Shown here: positions 1 to 7,931 of the stretch, in pieces | How positions within the stretch are numbered: the first letter of the stretch is position 1 | Layout of the letters: each line of letters opens with the position of its first letter | Assembly (NCBI GenBank): GCA_943788345.1 | Contig: CALSPX010000001.1 | Coordinates: 62,001 to 126,000, forward strand | DNA from: Ascidiaceihabitans sp023955215 | Lineage (GTDB): Bacteria; Pseudomonadota; Alphaproteobacteria; Rhodobacterales; Rhodobacteraceae | Length of the DNA: 64,000 bases | Reading direction: 5' to 3' | The notes under the pieces: model-generated | The model's input: only the letters and a program-made list of their open reading frames with translations | Databases searched by the model: none | What the model was told of the DNA's origin: nothing | Program-made: the position numbers and the translations under genes

Positions 1-408
1 ACGGCGAAGCCACCTGAAAGCATCTGGGATCCCAAGATTGGCGCAGGTCGTATGCAGGATATTGAACTATTCGCACAGGCGGGCGCATTGCTAAATGGTT
101 CGCCTGCTCGTGAAACAATGAGTGGATTGCAGGCATGTGTCGCGCACGGCTTAATCGATGACGCCGACAGACAGGTTTTGCAGGCCAGCTATGACAAGTG
201 TTGGGCGTTACAATTGGCCTCGCGATTACTTTCCAACGGTGTATTGAGACCTGAAGACATTGGCGAAGGCGCAATGGCGTTCGTCTGCCGTACAATGGGC
301 TATGACGACTTGATCACGCTGGAATTTGCATTGGTGGACCACTTTGAAGCTGCAAAAGATGTGATAGAACGTGTTGTTGGTTCTGGTGAGGATAAGGTTG
401 ATCGATGA
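1..408 (+). CDS. glnE: Glutamine synthetase adenylyltransferase GlnE, C-terminal end (partial)
   Basis: The reading frame is open from base 1, so the gene starts outside the window; 135 codons and the stop are visible. GlnE adds and removes AMP on glutamine synthetase and so ties nitrogen assimilation to nitrogen status in the cytoplasm. The visible part starts in the second nucleotidyltransferase domain. The stretch IGAGRMQDIELFAQ corresponds to the conserved segment that in other GlnE proteins reads roughly G-x-x-DIEF-x-x-Q. The rest is the all-helical tail. The next gene begins at or just after the stop (an ATGA overlap is possible at 405-408). Identification rests on this tail only, so it is likely but not certain. 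Confidence 0.8.
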   Translation, partial: TAKPPESIWDPKIGAGRMQDIELFAQAGALLNGSPARETMSGLQACVAHGLIDDADRQVLQASYDKCWALQLASRLLSNGVLRPEDIGEGAMAFVCRTMGYDDLITLEFALVDHFEAAKDVIERVVGSGEDKVDR

Positions 409-419
409 GAAAAGGTGAT

Positions 420-680
420 ATGAACGATCCAAAGGGTCTTATCTATGAGGCCTATCGGATGGATGGCATCACTAAAAGCGAATGCCGAACGATCTTTTTA
501 GATTGGGCGCTGAGCCTTCCTATGGAGCAGGATACTGGGCAGACACTGCGGTTGTTATTGGTTCAGTACGGCGAGCCAACCCCAGATCACCCAATGAGTG
601 AGGTGATGCGTGAAGGGATGGCCGGGATGTCCGCGCCGCGCCGACGCGGTGGTTGGCGTTCAAGAATACGCCCAAGCTAA
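420..680 (+). CDS. Small conserved hypothetical protein downstream of glnE
   Basis: 86 residues of unknown function. I prefer the ATG at 420 because AAAGGTGAT lies just upstream and the protein then begins MNDPKGLIYEAYR; an in-frame ATG at 405 overlaps the glnE stop as ATGA and would add five residues. The protein is soluble, with an acidic-aromatic N-terminal half and a basic, glycine/arginine-rich C-terminus (RRRGGWRSR) that could contact nucleic acid, which is inference only. No signal peptide or membrane segment is visible. The close spacing suggests co-transcription with glnE. I recall similar small proteins after glnE in Rhodobacterales but know no assigned role. Confidence 0.65.
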   Translation: MNDPKGLIYEAYRMDGITKSECRTIFLDWALSLPMEQDTGQTLRLLLVQYGEPTPDHPMSEVMREGMAGMSAPRRRGGWRSRIRPS

Positions 681-837
681 GGCCCATAAAAACAAGAGCA
701 ATTTCTTGAAGAACCTCGAATAGGTCTCGAAAAACTTCACAGAAATGCAGCTAACTTGTCGCAATACTGCCTCAATTGAGGGTCAAATATGTCCTAAGCA
801 AATGAGAGTTGCTGATGAATTTCGGCCGGAGGACAAC

Positions 838-1476
838 ATGAGAATTTTGAAATTGGTTATGATGCTGGGTTTGGGTGCAATGGTATCTGCATGTGCATCA
901 GTCGACACAGCAACGCGCAACGCAAGGTTTGAGCCAGAGACTGTTGCATTCGCTCAGACGATGCCATCAGTCCGCGTTGGTGAAATTAATGTAATTGTTC
1001 CCGAGAGACTTAAAGTATCCGAACGTAATAGCTACCTTCCTGGTGGCGACATTGTTTGGCGTGGCGACGCTGCTGGCAATCGCCATGAGCAAGTGAAGGC
1101 GATCTTTGACGCGGGCTTCCAAAAAGGGACTGAAGAGCTTGATGGTGCTGTTACTATTGGCTTGGATGTTCGTGTCGAACGCTTTCACGCACTGACTGAG
1201 AAGGCACGCTATACTACAGGTGGAATTCACTCGATTATATTCGCGATGCAGATTCGTGACCTTTCAACAGGCGCCGTAATTGGCGAGCCGCGCACAATCA
1301 AAGCTGATCTGGACGGGCTTGGAGGCCAAAGAGCAATTGATGCAGAGGCAAAGGGCCTAACGCAGAAAGTTCGCATTACACAACATTTGGCTAACGTAAT
1401 TCGTCAAGAATTAGGGACGGCTAGCGGCTATGAGAACCCAAAATTGGGCTTCATGCAGACACTGAACAATATCTAA
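838..1476 (+). CDS. Putative lipoprotein, DUF6778-like
   Basis: 212 residues. The start at 838 is chosen because GGAGGAC precedes it at the right distance and the protein then begins with a classic lipoprotein signal: MRILKLVMMLGLGAM followed by the lipobox VSAC, giving a lipidated Cys near residue 19. An upstream in-frame start at 745 would place an implausible charged extension before the signal. The mature part has conserved-looking blocks (LKVSERNSY, GDIVWRGD, RFHALTEKARY, GGQRAI) that match my memory of the DUF6778 family of Rhodobacterales. It probably sits in the periplasm anchored to a membrane; its function is unknown. It has its own ribosome binding site and a 157-base gap upstream, so it may be a separate transcription unit. 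Confidence 0.75.
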   Translation: MRILKLVMMLGLGAMVSACASVDTATRNARFEPETVAFAQTMPSVRVGEINVIVPERLKVSERNSYLPGGDIVWRGDAAGNRHEQVKAIFDAGFQKGTEELDGAVTIGLDVRVERFHALTEKARYTTGGIHSIIFAMQIRDLSTGAVIGEPRTIKADLDGLGGQRAIDAEAKGLTQKVRITQHLANVIRQELGTASGYENPKLGFMQTLNNI

Positions 1477-1506
1477 GCTTCCCCCAAGGGGCAAAGCAGA
1501 CTAGAG

Positions 1507-1527
1507 GGGGCGCTATGACAGCGCCCC
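1507..1527 (+). promoter_or_regulatory. Hairpin holding the methyltransferase start codon in its loop
   Basis: An 8-bp perfect stem (GGGGCGCT at 1507-1514 with AGCGCCCC at 1520-1527) closes a five-base loop, ATGAC, whose first three bases are the start codon of the next gene. The purine-rich Shine-Dalgarno-like run GAGGGGG (1504-1510) lies mostly in the left arm. If the stem forms in mRNA it would hide the ribosome binding site. It could also act as a weak terminator for the lipoprotein gene, but no U-tract follows. Confidence 0.5.
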
Positions 1528-2726
1528 TTATTGATGATATCACCCGCCCCGTAGTACGGCTTATGCCTAAAGCAAACGCACGTGCCATCCGCCATGGTTT
1601 CCCATGGGTCTATGCTAATGAGATGGTTACAGACCGTCGCACCAAGGCATTGGCCCCTGGTGCTTTGGCGGTTTTGCAAGATGAATTGCGCCAGCCCCTT
1701 GGTTTGGTTTCGGTAAATCCGAACTCCAAAATCATCGCACGCGTTCTGGATACTGACCCAGATGCACAGTTGGATCATGCCTGGTTTGTAGCGAAAATCG
1801 CACGCGCGCTCAAATTGCGTGAGCAATTGTTTGATGCCCCATTCTACCGCTTGATCCACGCAGAGGCAGATGGCCTTCCTGGTGTTGTTATTGATCGCTT
1901 TGGCGACACTTGCGTGATCCAACCGAACGCGGCTTGGGCCGATACCCATTTGCCAATGTTGGCGGCCGCGGTGGCAGAAGTGACAGGTATCAGCAATATT
2001 TTGAAAAATGCTGCTGGACGTACACGTGCTTTGGAAGGGCTGGATGACGAATCTGGTGTTGTCATAGGTTCTGCACCTGAAGGTCCGATCCCTGTTACGA
2101 TGAACGGCGCAACCTACATGGCCGACCTTATTGGTGGTCAGAAGACGGGACTGTTCTTTGATCAACGCCCAAACCACGAATTTGTTTCACGCCTTTCCAA
2201 TGGCGCGCGTGTCTTGGACGTGTTCAGCCACGTTGGCGGATTTGGTTTGGCCGCTTTGGCTGGCGGTGCTGCATCAGCAATGGCCGTTGACGGTTCTGCA
2301 CCTGCACTTGATCTCGCAACACAAGGTGCTGCGGCCGCAGGATTTGGCGACAAGTTCAGCACACGCAAAGGCGATGCATTTGATGTTTTGACATCTTTGC
2401 GCGCTGAAGGTGCCAAATTTGACGTCATTATCTGTGATCCACCAGCCTTTGCACCATCACGTCAAGCTGTAGAAGCCGGTTTGCGCGCTTATGAACGTAT
2501 TGCGCGCCTCGCAGCACCATTGGTGGCCGAAGATGGTATTTTGGGTCTCTGCTCGTGTTCGCACGCGGCCGATCTTGCGCAGTTCCGCGCGGCATCTGTT
2601 CGTGGCATTGGTCGCGGTGGGCGTCGTGCATCGTTGATCCACACTGGCTTTGCTGGCGTGGACCACCCGTTGCTTCCGCAATTGTCGGAAAGTGGATACC
2701 TTAAGGCATTGTTCTTCCGTCTATGA
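1515..2726 (+). CDS. Class I SAM-dependent rRNA methyltransferase, RlmI-like
   Basis: 403 residues. The family (RlmI, YccW) makes 5-methylcytosine in 23S rRNA using S-adenosylmethionine. An N-terminal PUA-like region (about residues 12-95, with HGFPWVYANE near 28-36) is followed by the family signatures RLIHAEADGLPGVVIDRF (112-129) and GQKTGLFFDQRPN (208-220). The Rossmann SAM site is VLDVFSHVGGFGLAAL (233-248), and CDPPAF (308-313) and LCSCSHA (345-351) supply the catalytic motif and cysteines. The length fits the family. The start codon lies in a hairpin loop. The stop overlaps the next gene as ATGA, so the two are probably translated together. The exact target base in rRNA cannot be told from the sequence. 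Confidence 0.88.
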   Translation: MTAPLIDDITRPVVRLMPKANARAIRHGFPWVYANEMVTDRRTKALAPGALAVLQDELRQPLGLVSVNPNSKIIARVLDTDPDAQLDHAWFVAKIARALKLREQLFDAPFYRLIHAEADGLPGVVIDRFGDTCVIQPNAAWADTHLPMLAAAVAEVTGISNILKNAAGRTRALEGLDDESGVVIGSAPEGPIPVTMNGATYMADLIGGQKTGLFFDQRPNHEFVSRLSNGARVLDVFSHVGGFGLAALAGGAASAMAVDGSAPALDLATQGAAAAGFGDKFSTRKGDAFDVLTSLRAEGAKFDVIICDPPAFAPSRQAVEAGLRAYERIARLAAPLVAEDGILGLCSCSHAADLAQFRAASVRGIGRGGRRASLIHTGFAGVDHPLLPQLSESGYLKALFFRL

Positions 2727-3262
2727 GAATCTTCCTCGACGCGTGCGTATTATTCCCGACAGTCACTCGTGAGATGTTGCTGGGGGTTGCACGCGCCGGG
2801 GTTTTCGAACCTCAATGGTCGCCGCGTGTCCTAGAAGAATGGGCCCGCGCGACGTTGAAAATTGGATCTGAGGCCGAAGTATTCGCGCGCGGCGAAATTG
2901 CGCTATTGAATGCAGCGTGGCCAAGGGCCGAAATCATGCCAAACCCCGGCCTTCAAGCGCGACTTTGGTTGCCCGATCCAAATGACATTCATGTGCTGTC
3001 AGCCGCTATCACGGGATCAGCAGATTCGATCATGACGGTCAATGCCAAGGATTTTCCTCGTAATATTTTGGCTGAAGAAGGTCTGACACGTATCGATCCT
3101 GATAGTTACCTGTACCAAGTTTGGCAGGCGTCACCCGAAGTCGTTAGCTCGGTCGCCGACGGAGTGCTTGCAACTGCGCGCAAACTGTCTGGAGAAGATT
3201 GGCAAATGCGCAACTTGTTCAAAAAAGCCCGTCTGCCACGGATCGGAAAAGCGTTAGCTTAG
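2723..3262 (+). CDS. PIN domain protein (RSP_2648-like)
   Basis: 179 residues. PIN domains are metal-dependent ribonuclease folds. The acidic positions expected of one are visible: D6 in IFLDAC, E38/E39 in RVLEEW, D85/D88 in LPDPNDIH and D110 in NAKDFP. The C-terminal third (about 125-179) is helical and basic (KKARLPRIGKA), longer than in VapC toxins. The start overlaps the methyltransferase stop (ATGA, 2723-2726). No antitoxin-like gene flanks it, so a housekeeping RNA-processing role is more likely than toxin-antitoxin; this is inference. It matches what I recall of the Rhodobacterales family named RSP_2648 PIN proteins. A short GCGCTATTAGCGC palindrome follows at about 3266-3278. Confidence 0.75.
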   Translation: MRIFLDACVLFPTVTREMLLGVARAGVFEPQWSPRVLEEWARATLKIGSEAEVFARGEIALLNAAWPRAEIMPNPGLQARLWLPDPNDIHVLSAAITGSADSIMTVNAKDFPRNILAEEGLTRIDPDSYLYQVWQASPEVVSSVADGVLATARKLSGEDWQMRNLFKKARLPRIGKALA

Positions 3263-3422
3263 CTGCGCTATTAGCGCTCTTTGGTTTCCAAAAAGAAACG
3301 GGCAATGCACTCGACGCCGCAACCACCTTTGGAAATGTCGGAAATGCAACCTATGTGATGCGAAGCTGAGGTGTATGCGGGATTAAGCATTATCGTCTGT
3401 ATCACTGACCTAAGGGAATCCC

Positions 3423-5099
3423 ATGGCTTATAAAACTGACATTCAGATCGCACGTGAAGCGACAAAGTTGCCGATCCAAGAGATTGGCGCAAAGCTGGGA
3501 ATTTCCAGTGATGACCTTCTGCCGTACGGCCACGACAAGGCCAAAGTAAGCCAAGATTTCATCAACTCGGTTCAGGACCGCGAAGATGGTAAGTTGATCC
3601 TTGTGACTGCGATCAACCCAACGCCCGCTGGCGAAGGTAAAACCACAACCACGGTTGGTTTGGGTGACGGTTTGAACCGCATCGGCAAAAATGCATGTGT
3701 TTGTATCCGCGAAGCATCGCTAGGTCCAAACTTTGGGATGAAGGGCGGGGCCGCTGGTGGTGGCCATGCGCAAGTTATCCCAATGGAAGAAATGAACCTT
3801 CACTTTACAGGTGACTTCCACGCGATCACATCCGCGCACTCATTGCTGTCTGCGATGATCGACAACCACATCTATTGGGGCAACTCACTAGATATCGACA
3901 CACGCCGCGTTGTATGGCGCCGCGTTGTTGATATGAATGATCGCGCGTTGCGCCAAATCACAGCATCCTTGGGTGGCGTTTCCAACGGCTTCCCACGTGA
4001 AACCGGTTTCGACATCACGGTTGCCTCCGAAGTTATGGCCATTTTGTGCCTGTCCAAAGACTTACAAGATTTGCAAAAACGCTTGGGTGACATGATCGTG
4101 GCTTATCGCCGTGACCGCACACCAGTATTTGCACGTGACATCAAGGCTGATGGTGCGATGACTGTTCTGCTGAAAGACGCAATGCAGCCAAACATTGTAC
4201 AAACGCTCGAGAATAACCCAGCTTTCGTACACGGTGGTCCATTCGCGAACATCGCACACGGCTGCAACTCTGTCATCGCAACCACCACAGCTTTGAAATT
4301 GGCTGACTATGTTGTGACCGAAGCGGGCTTTGGTGCTGACTTGGGTGCTGAGAAGTTCATGAATATCAAATGCCGCAAAGCGGGCTTGGCCCCATCGGTT
4401 GTTGTTTGTGTTGCAACCGTTCGTGCGATGAAAATGAACGGTGGCGTTGCTAAGGCTGATCTTGGTCCCGAAAACGTTGCTGCGGTTCAGGCCGGTTGTC
4501 CAAACCTTGGACGTCACATCGAAAACCTTAAGTCATTCGGTGTTCCGGTTGTGGTTGCGATCAACCACTTTGTCACTGACACAGACGCCGAAGTTCAAGC
4601 GATCAAAGACTTTGTATCCGAGCAAGGCGCAGAAGCCATCTTGTCACGTCACTGGGAACTTGGTTCTGAAGGGTCTGCTGATTTGGCGAAACGCGTTGCT
4701 GAAATCGCAGATGCTGATGTTGCAAACTTTGCTCCGATCTATCCTGATGAAATGTCATTGGCAGATAAGATCCAAACTGTTTGCAAACGCATTTACCGCG
4801 CGGATGAAGCATTGATGGATCAAAAAATCCGCGATCAGCTTAAGCAGTGGGAAGACCAAGGGTACGGTCATCTGCCAGTATGTATGGCCAAAACACAATA
4901 TAGCTTCTCAACTGATCCGACCTTGCGTGGTGCACCAACTGGTCACTCTGTGCCTGTACGCGAAGTGCGCCTAAGTGCAGGTGCCGGTTTCGTCGTAGCG
5001 GTCTGCGGTGAAATTATGACGATGCCAGGCTTGCCACGTGTACCATCAGCAGAAAACATCATGCTGAATGACAAAGGCGAAGTCGAAGGCTTGTTCTAA
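3423..5099 (+). CDS. fhs: Formate-tetrahydrofolate ligase
   Basis: 558 residues, the usual length. It joins formate to tetrahydrofolate with ATP hydrolysis to give 10-formyl-THF in the cytoplasm. The P-loop TPAGEGKTT is at 67-75. Long family-typical segments follow, such as REASLGPNFGMKGGAAGGG (from about 98), FTGDFHAITSAHSLL, and a C-terminal MPGLPRVPSAENI. The start ATG at 3423 follows AAGGGAAT. folD lies downstream after a 117-base gap holding a long hairpin; together the pair interconverts formyl-, methenyl- and methylene-THF. In roseobacters this route is used to oxidise C1 units from methylated compounds, which is pathway knowledge rather than something seen here. Confidence 0.96.
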   Translation: MAYKTDIQIAREATKLPIQEIGAKLGISSDDLLPYGHDKAKVSQDFINSVQDREDGKLILVTAINPTPAGEGKTTTTVGLGDGLNRIGKNACVCIREASLGPNFGMKGGAAGGGHAQVIPMEEMNLHFTGDFHAITSAHSLLSAMIDNHIYWGNSLDIDTRRVVWRRVVDMNDRALRQITASLGGVSNGFPRETGFDITVASEVMAILCLSKDLQDLQKRLGDMIVAYRRDRTPVFARDIKADGAMTVLLKDAMQPNIVQTLENNPAFVHGGPFANIAHGCNSVIATTTALKLADYVVTEAGFGADLGAEKFMNIKCRKAGLAPSVVVCVATVRAMKMNGGVAKADLGPENVAAVQAGCPNLGRHIENLKSFGVPVVVAINHFVTDTDAEVQAIKDFVSEQGAEAILSRHWELGSEGSADLAKRVAEIADADVANFAPIYPDEMSLADKIQTVCKRIYRADEALMDQKIRDQLKQWEDQGYGHLPVCMAKTQYSFSTDPTLRGAPTGHSVPVREVRLSAGAGFVVAVCGEIMTMPGLPRVPSAENIMLNDKGEVEGLF

Positions 5100-5106
5100 G
5101 TCACAA

Positions 5107-5144
5107 TTGAGAGCGATAAGGGTTAAAGCCCTTGTCGCTCTCAA
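5107..5144 (+). terminator. Long hairpin between fhs and folD
   Basis: Bases 5107-5122 pair with 5129-5144 (16 bp, one G-U) around a 6-base TTAAAG loop. There is no T-run after it, so it is not a textbook intrinsic terminator. It may instead reduce read-through into folD or protect the 3' end of fhs mRNA. Confidence 0.5.
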
Positions 5145-5216
5145 TGAGCCCAATTGGGTTGCCCTTGCCAGCGGTCGGGGTCTTTTTAGTCTAAAGAAAC
5201 CAAAAGGAATTGCGCA

Positions 5217-6116
5217 ATGGCGGCAACGGTTATTGATGGAAAGGCCTTTGCGGCCGATGTGCGTGGTCAAGTTGGGGAACATGTAACCCGCTTGAAAACT
5301 GATCACGGGATTACACCGGGTTTGGCTGTGGTTCTGGTGGGTGCAGACCCCGCGTCTGAAGTTTATGTCGCGGCAAAGCACAAACAGACTGTTGAAGTTG
5401 GAATGAACAGCTTTGAACACAGACTGCCAGCAGATGTATCCGAGGAGGTCTTGTTTGACCTTATTGATAAACTAAATGCTGACGGTACTGTTCACGGTAT
5501 TCTGTGCCAATTCCCTGTGCCTGATCACTTAGATGAGCGCGCAGTTGTTGCGCGCATCGACCCGTCGAAAGACGTCGATGGCCTTAGCGTTGTTAATGCG
5601 GGTCTTCTGGCCAGCGGGGAGACCGGACTGGTCTCTTGCACGCCGCTTGGTTGCCTGATGCTTCTGCGTGATCAGATTGGCAACATGTCCGGAAAAAACG
5701 CCGTGGTTATTGGTCGCTCAAACCTGTTCGGTAAGCCGATGGCGCAGCTGTTGTTGCAAGAGAACTGTACAGTGACAATTGCCCACTCTCGGACGAGTAA
5801 CTTGGCAGAGGTTTGTGCCCGTGCTGATATCCTAGTTGCTGCTGTAGGGCGCGCAGAGATGGTGCAAGCTGATTGGGTTAAACCAGGTGCCGTTGTCATT
5901 GACGTTGGTATCACACGCACACCGCATCCCGATAAACCGGGTAAAAGCAAACTATTGGGTGACGTCGATTACGCGCAAGTTTCGGCCGTTGCTGGTGCCA
6001 TTACACCTGTTCCGGGTGGCGTTGGACCGATGACAATCGCGTGCCTTTTGGCAAACACGATCACGGCATGTTGCCGTGCAAATGGTTTGGCTGAACCAGA
6101 AGGCTTAACAGCGTAA
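5217..6116 (+). CDS. folD: Bifunctional methylene-THF dehydrogenase / methenyl-THF cyclohydrolase FolD
   Basis: 299 residues. It oxidises 5,10-methylene-THF with NADP and hydrolyses methenyl-THF to 10-formyl-THF. The catalytic Tyr/Lys region is seen at SEVYVAAKHK (Y50, K54), the folate-site segment at CQFPVPDHLD, the nucleotide-binding segment at VIGRSNLFGKPMA, and the conserved C-terminal PVPGGVGPMT. The start is preceded by AAAAGGAATTGCGC. It lies downstream of fhs on the same strand, which fits a shared one-carbon pathway. A terminator-like hairpin follows directly. Confidence 0.96.
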   Translation: MAATVIDGKAFAADVRGQVGEHVTRLKTDHGITPGLAVVLVGADPASEVYVAAKHKQTVEVGMNSFEHRLPADVSEEVLFDLIDKLNADGTVHGILCQFPVPDHLDERAVVARIDPSKDVDGLSVVNAGLLASGETGLVSCTPLGCLMLLRDQIGNMSGKNAVVIGRSNLFGKPMAQLLLQENCTVTIAHSRTSNLAEVCARADILVAAVGRAEMVQADWVKPGAVVIDVGITRTPHPDKPGKSKLLGDVDYAQVSAVAGAITPVPGGVGPMTIACLLANTITACCRANGLAEPEGLTA

Positions 6117-6122
6117 GCCTTC

Positions 6123-6151
6123 TGCAGGGCAGTAGTGTTAGCTGCCCTGCA
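6123..6151 (+). terminator. Hairpin after folD
   Basis: A 10-bp stem (6123-6132 with 6142-6151, core GCAGGGCAG/CTGCCCTGC) closes a 9-base loop and is followed by the A/T-rich CTTTATATG. It is placed directly after the folD stop and is a likely intrinsic terminator, although the T-run is imperfect. Confidence 0.6.
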
Positions 6152-6302
6152 CTTTATATGTAGTGATTGAATGCGCGTGCCGGCCGTAACAGATCTAGAA
6201 AAATTCAATCCATGATTGTTGCTGCTGCCAAATTTCCACTTCTGCTTTGTTTTTGCTCGAAAAACCTCATCAGAGGTTGTGAATTTTGAAGGTGGCGTTA
6301 AA

Positions 6303-7127
6303 GTGCGTCAATTGTTTGAATTCTATGACTTGAGTCAAAAATTGCTTTTTAGAAAAATACGAGTAGAGCGTTTCGATTTTGAAAGCTCGCCCCAAATTAA
6401 AACACTCTTGATGCGGTTGGGTTTGCTAACTGTAGTGGGAGTTTTTCTGACAATAGCCGGCCCGTTTGGGACATATAGGTCTGGCGAGACGATACAGCGC
6501 TTTGTCTATTGGTTTGCATTGAGCGCTGTCAGTGTTTCAATTGCTTTGTGCATTCAAAATGTGCTCCGAAAATGCGGAAGAGAATGGCATGTTCTTATTA
6601 GGGAGAGCATCGTTATCTTAGGAACAACCATTCTATTCACTCCATTTCTATGGGTGTGGACCTTTCACCGCTATCCTGGGCCATTGAATGATCCCCCGAC
6701 AGTTTTTTGGATGACATCTGTTGTTTTGGCGATTTGTATTTCGGTTAGTATCTTTCGGCACGGCATCTCGTTTTTTCTAAAACAAGCGGGCGTTGCAGAG
6801 ACAGAAAATCCAAAGGTCGCCCGACTAATCCGGCGATTGCCCGAAAGCTTCAGTGGTCGAATAATCCACTTGGCAATCGACGGACATATTGTTCAAGTTA
6901 TTACTGACGTTGGTACCTTTGACCTGCGAATGCGTTTTTCAGATGCGGTAGATGAAGTTTCAGAAATTAAAGGTGCTTGTGCGCATCGTTCTCATTGGGT
7001 TGCACTAGCGGAAATCACTGGAATCATAACCGTCAAAGGGCGACCATGTTTGGTATTGTCAAACGGTGACAAGGTTCCGGTTAGCCGAAAATATGAAACT
7101 GAGTTGGAAGCCCTCGGCGTTCTTTAA
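6303..7127 (+). CDS. Membrane-anchored LytTR-domain DNA-binding regulator
   Basis: 274 residues from the GTG at 6303, which has GAAGGTGG upstream; a longer frame from 6216 adds an unconvincing 29-residue lead. Four hydrophobic stretches (starting RLGLLTVVGVF, FVYWFALSAVSV, SIVILGTTILF and FWMTSVVLAICI) predict a four-helix membrane domain over about residues 38-170. The C-terminal ~95 residues look like a LytTR DNA-binding fold: RIIHLAIDGHIVQVIT, then HRSHWVALAEI and SNGDKVPVSRKY, the last two being the usual LytTR signature. There is no phosphoreceiver domain, so sensing probably happens through the membrane part. Targets are unknown. The next gene is convergent. Confidence 0.75.
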   Translation: MRQLFEFYDLSQKLLFRKIRVERFDFESSPQIKTLLMRLGLLTVVGVFLTIAGPFGTYRSGETIQRFVYWFALSAVSVSIALCIQNVLRKCGREWHVLIRESIVILGTTILFTPFLWVWTFHRYPGPLNDPPTVFWMTSVVLAICISVSIFRHGISFFLKQAGVAETENPKVARLIRRLPESFSGRIIHLAIDGHIVQVITDVGTFDLRMRFSDAVDEVSEIKGACAHRSHWVALAEITGIITVKGRPCLVLSNGDKVPVSRKYETELEALGVL

Positions 7128-7145
7128 CAACCAGTCGGTATTTCA

Positions 7146-7931
7146 CTACCGTGGTTTTAAATCTAATATCATTTTCTGAATGGTTTTGGCTGGAGTTAAA
7201 TCAGCAGTCACAGGGGCTGCGTCGATGGCGGACTCCACATCTTTGACTAAAATGCCGATTGTATTGTCGTCTTTATAGCCATCTCTTGCGAATTCGATTT
7301 TGTCGAAACCTGATGCTAACCAATTCTGCCCTGATGAGGTATGAATGAGACCCAGCATTGCTTGTTCGTCCAACCCAGCATCATCCGCCCAGTCCAAAAC
7401 CATCCGCGTCATTGCGGTATGTGAAGCGGCCAACATGTTGTTTAAAACTTTGGCCTGCATACCCGAACCAAACGCACCCATGCGGTGGAAGTTTGTGCCC
7501 ATGGATGCAAACAACATTTGGGCATCATCTAAGTCAGTTTTTGCGCCACCGAGCATAAAACTTAGCTCTGCTCGTTCTGCCGCGATCTGTGCACCAGACA
7601 TAGGGGCATCAATCAGCACAATGTTTTCAGGAATGCGTGTGCGCAGGCCACGGACATATCTGGGAGAAAGCGTAGAGCAAATTATGATCCGTTCCAGCTT
7701 GGGCGCAGAGTCGACAAAACCTTGGACATTGAAAAGTACGTCGTCAGTTTGATCGATATCGCGCACCACTGTTATCAAAGTGCTAAGGTCTCGAGAGAAC
7801 CGCTGTGGATCAGTTGTGATCCAATCAGAGTCGCGGTCGACGACATCAAAACCTTTAGCGCGTAAGCCCATGCTGCGAAGGGAAGCAAGCATGGGCTTCC
7901 CCATACGGCCGCATCCAGCCAGGCCAATCAT
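7146..7931 (-). CDS. NAD(P)-dependent oxidoreductase, 3-hydroxyisobutyrate dehydrogenase family
   Basis: 261 residues. The start at 7931 makes an ATGA overlap with the upstream ATPase gene; a start at 7970 would add 13 poorly matching residues. The Rossmann motif GLAGCGRMGKPM is at 3-14, the substrate-binding motif DAPMSGAQIAAE at 108-119, and the catalytic-lysine helix KVLNNMLAAS starts at K161. These are the marks of the beta-hydroxyacid dehydrogenase family. The substrate cannot be named. It is the last gene of the Tad-locus run; whether it has any pilus role or is merely co-transcribed is unknown. Confidence 0.8.
   Translation of the reverse strand: MIGLAGCGRMGKPMLASLRSMGLRAKGFDVVDRDSDWITTDPQRFSRDLSTLITVVRDIDQTDDVLFNVQGFVDSAPKLERIIICSTLSPRYVRGLRTRIPENIVLIDAPMSGAQIAAERAELSFMLGGAKTDLDDAQMLFASMGTNFHRMGAFGSGMQAKVLNNMLAASHTAMTRMVLDWADDAGLDEQAMLGLIHTSSGQNWLASGFDKIEFARDGYKDDNTIGILVKDVESAIDAAPVTADLTPAKTIQKMILDLKPR

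Noticed and set aside
1473..2177. 234-residue minus-strand frame
   Set aside because: Antisense to the rRNA methyltransferase, whose motifs on the plus strand are clear.
3263..3422. Possible tetrahydrofolate riboswitch upstream of fhs
   Set aside because: I could not find a conserved core or a convincing fold; only a short GCGCTATTAGCGC palindrome is present.
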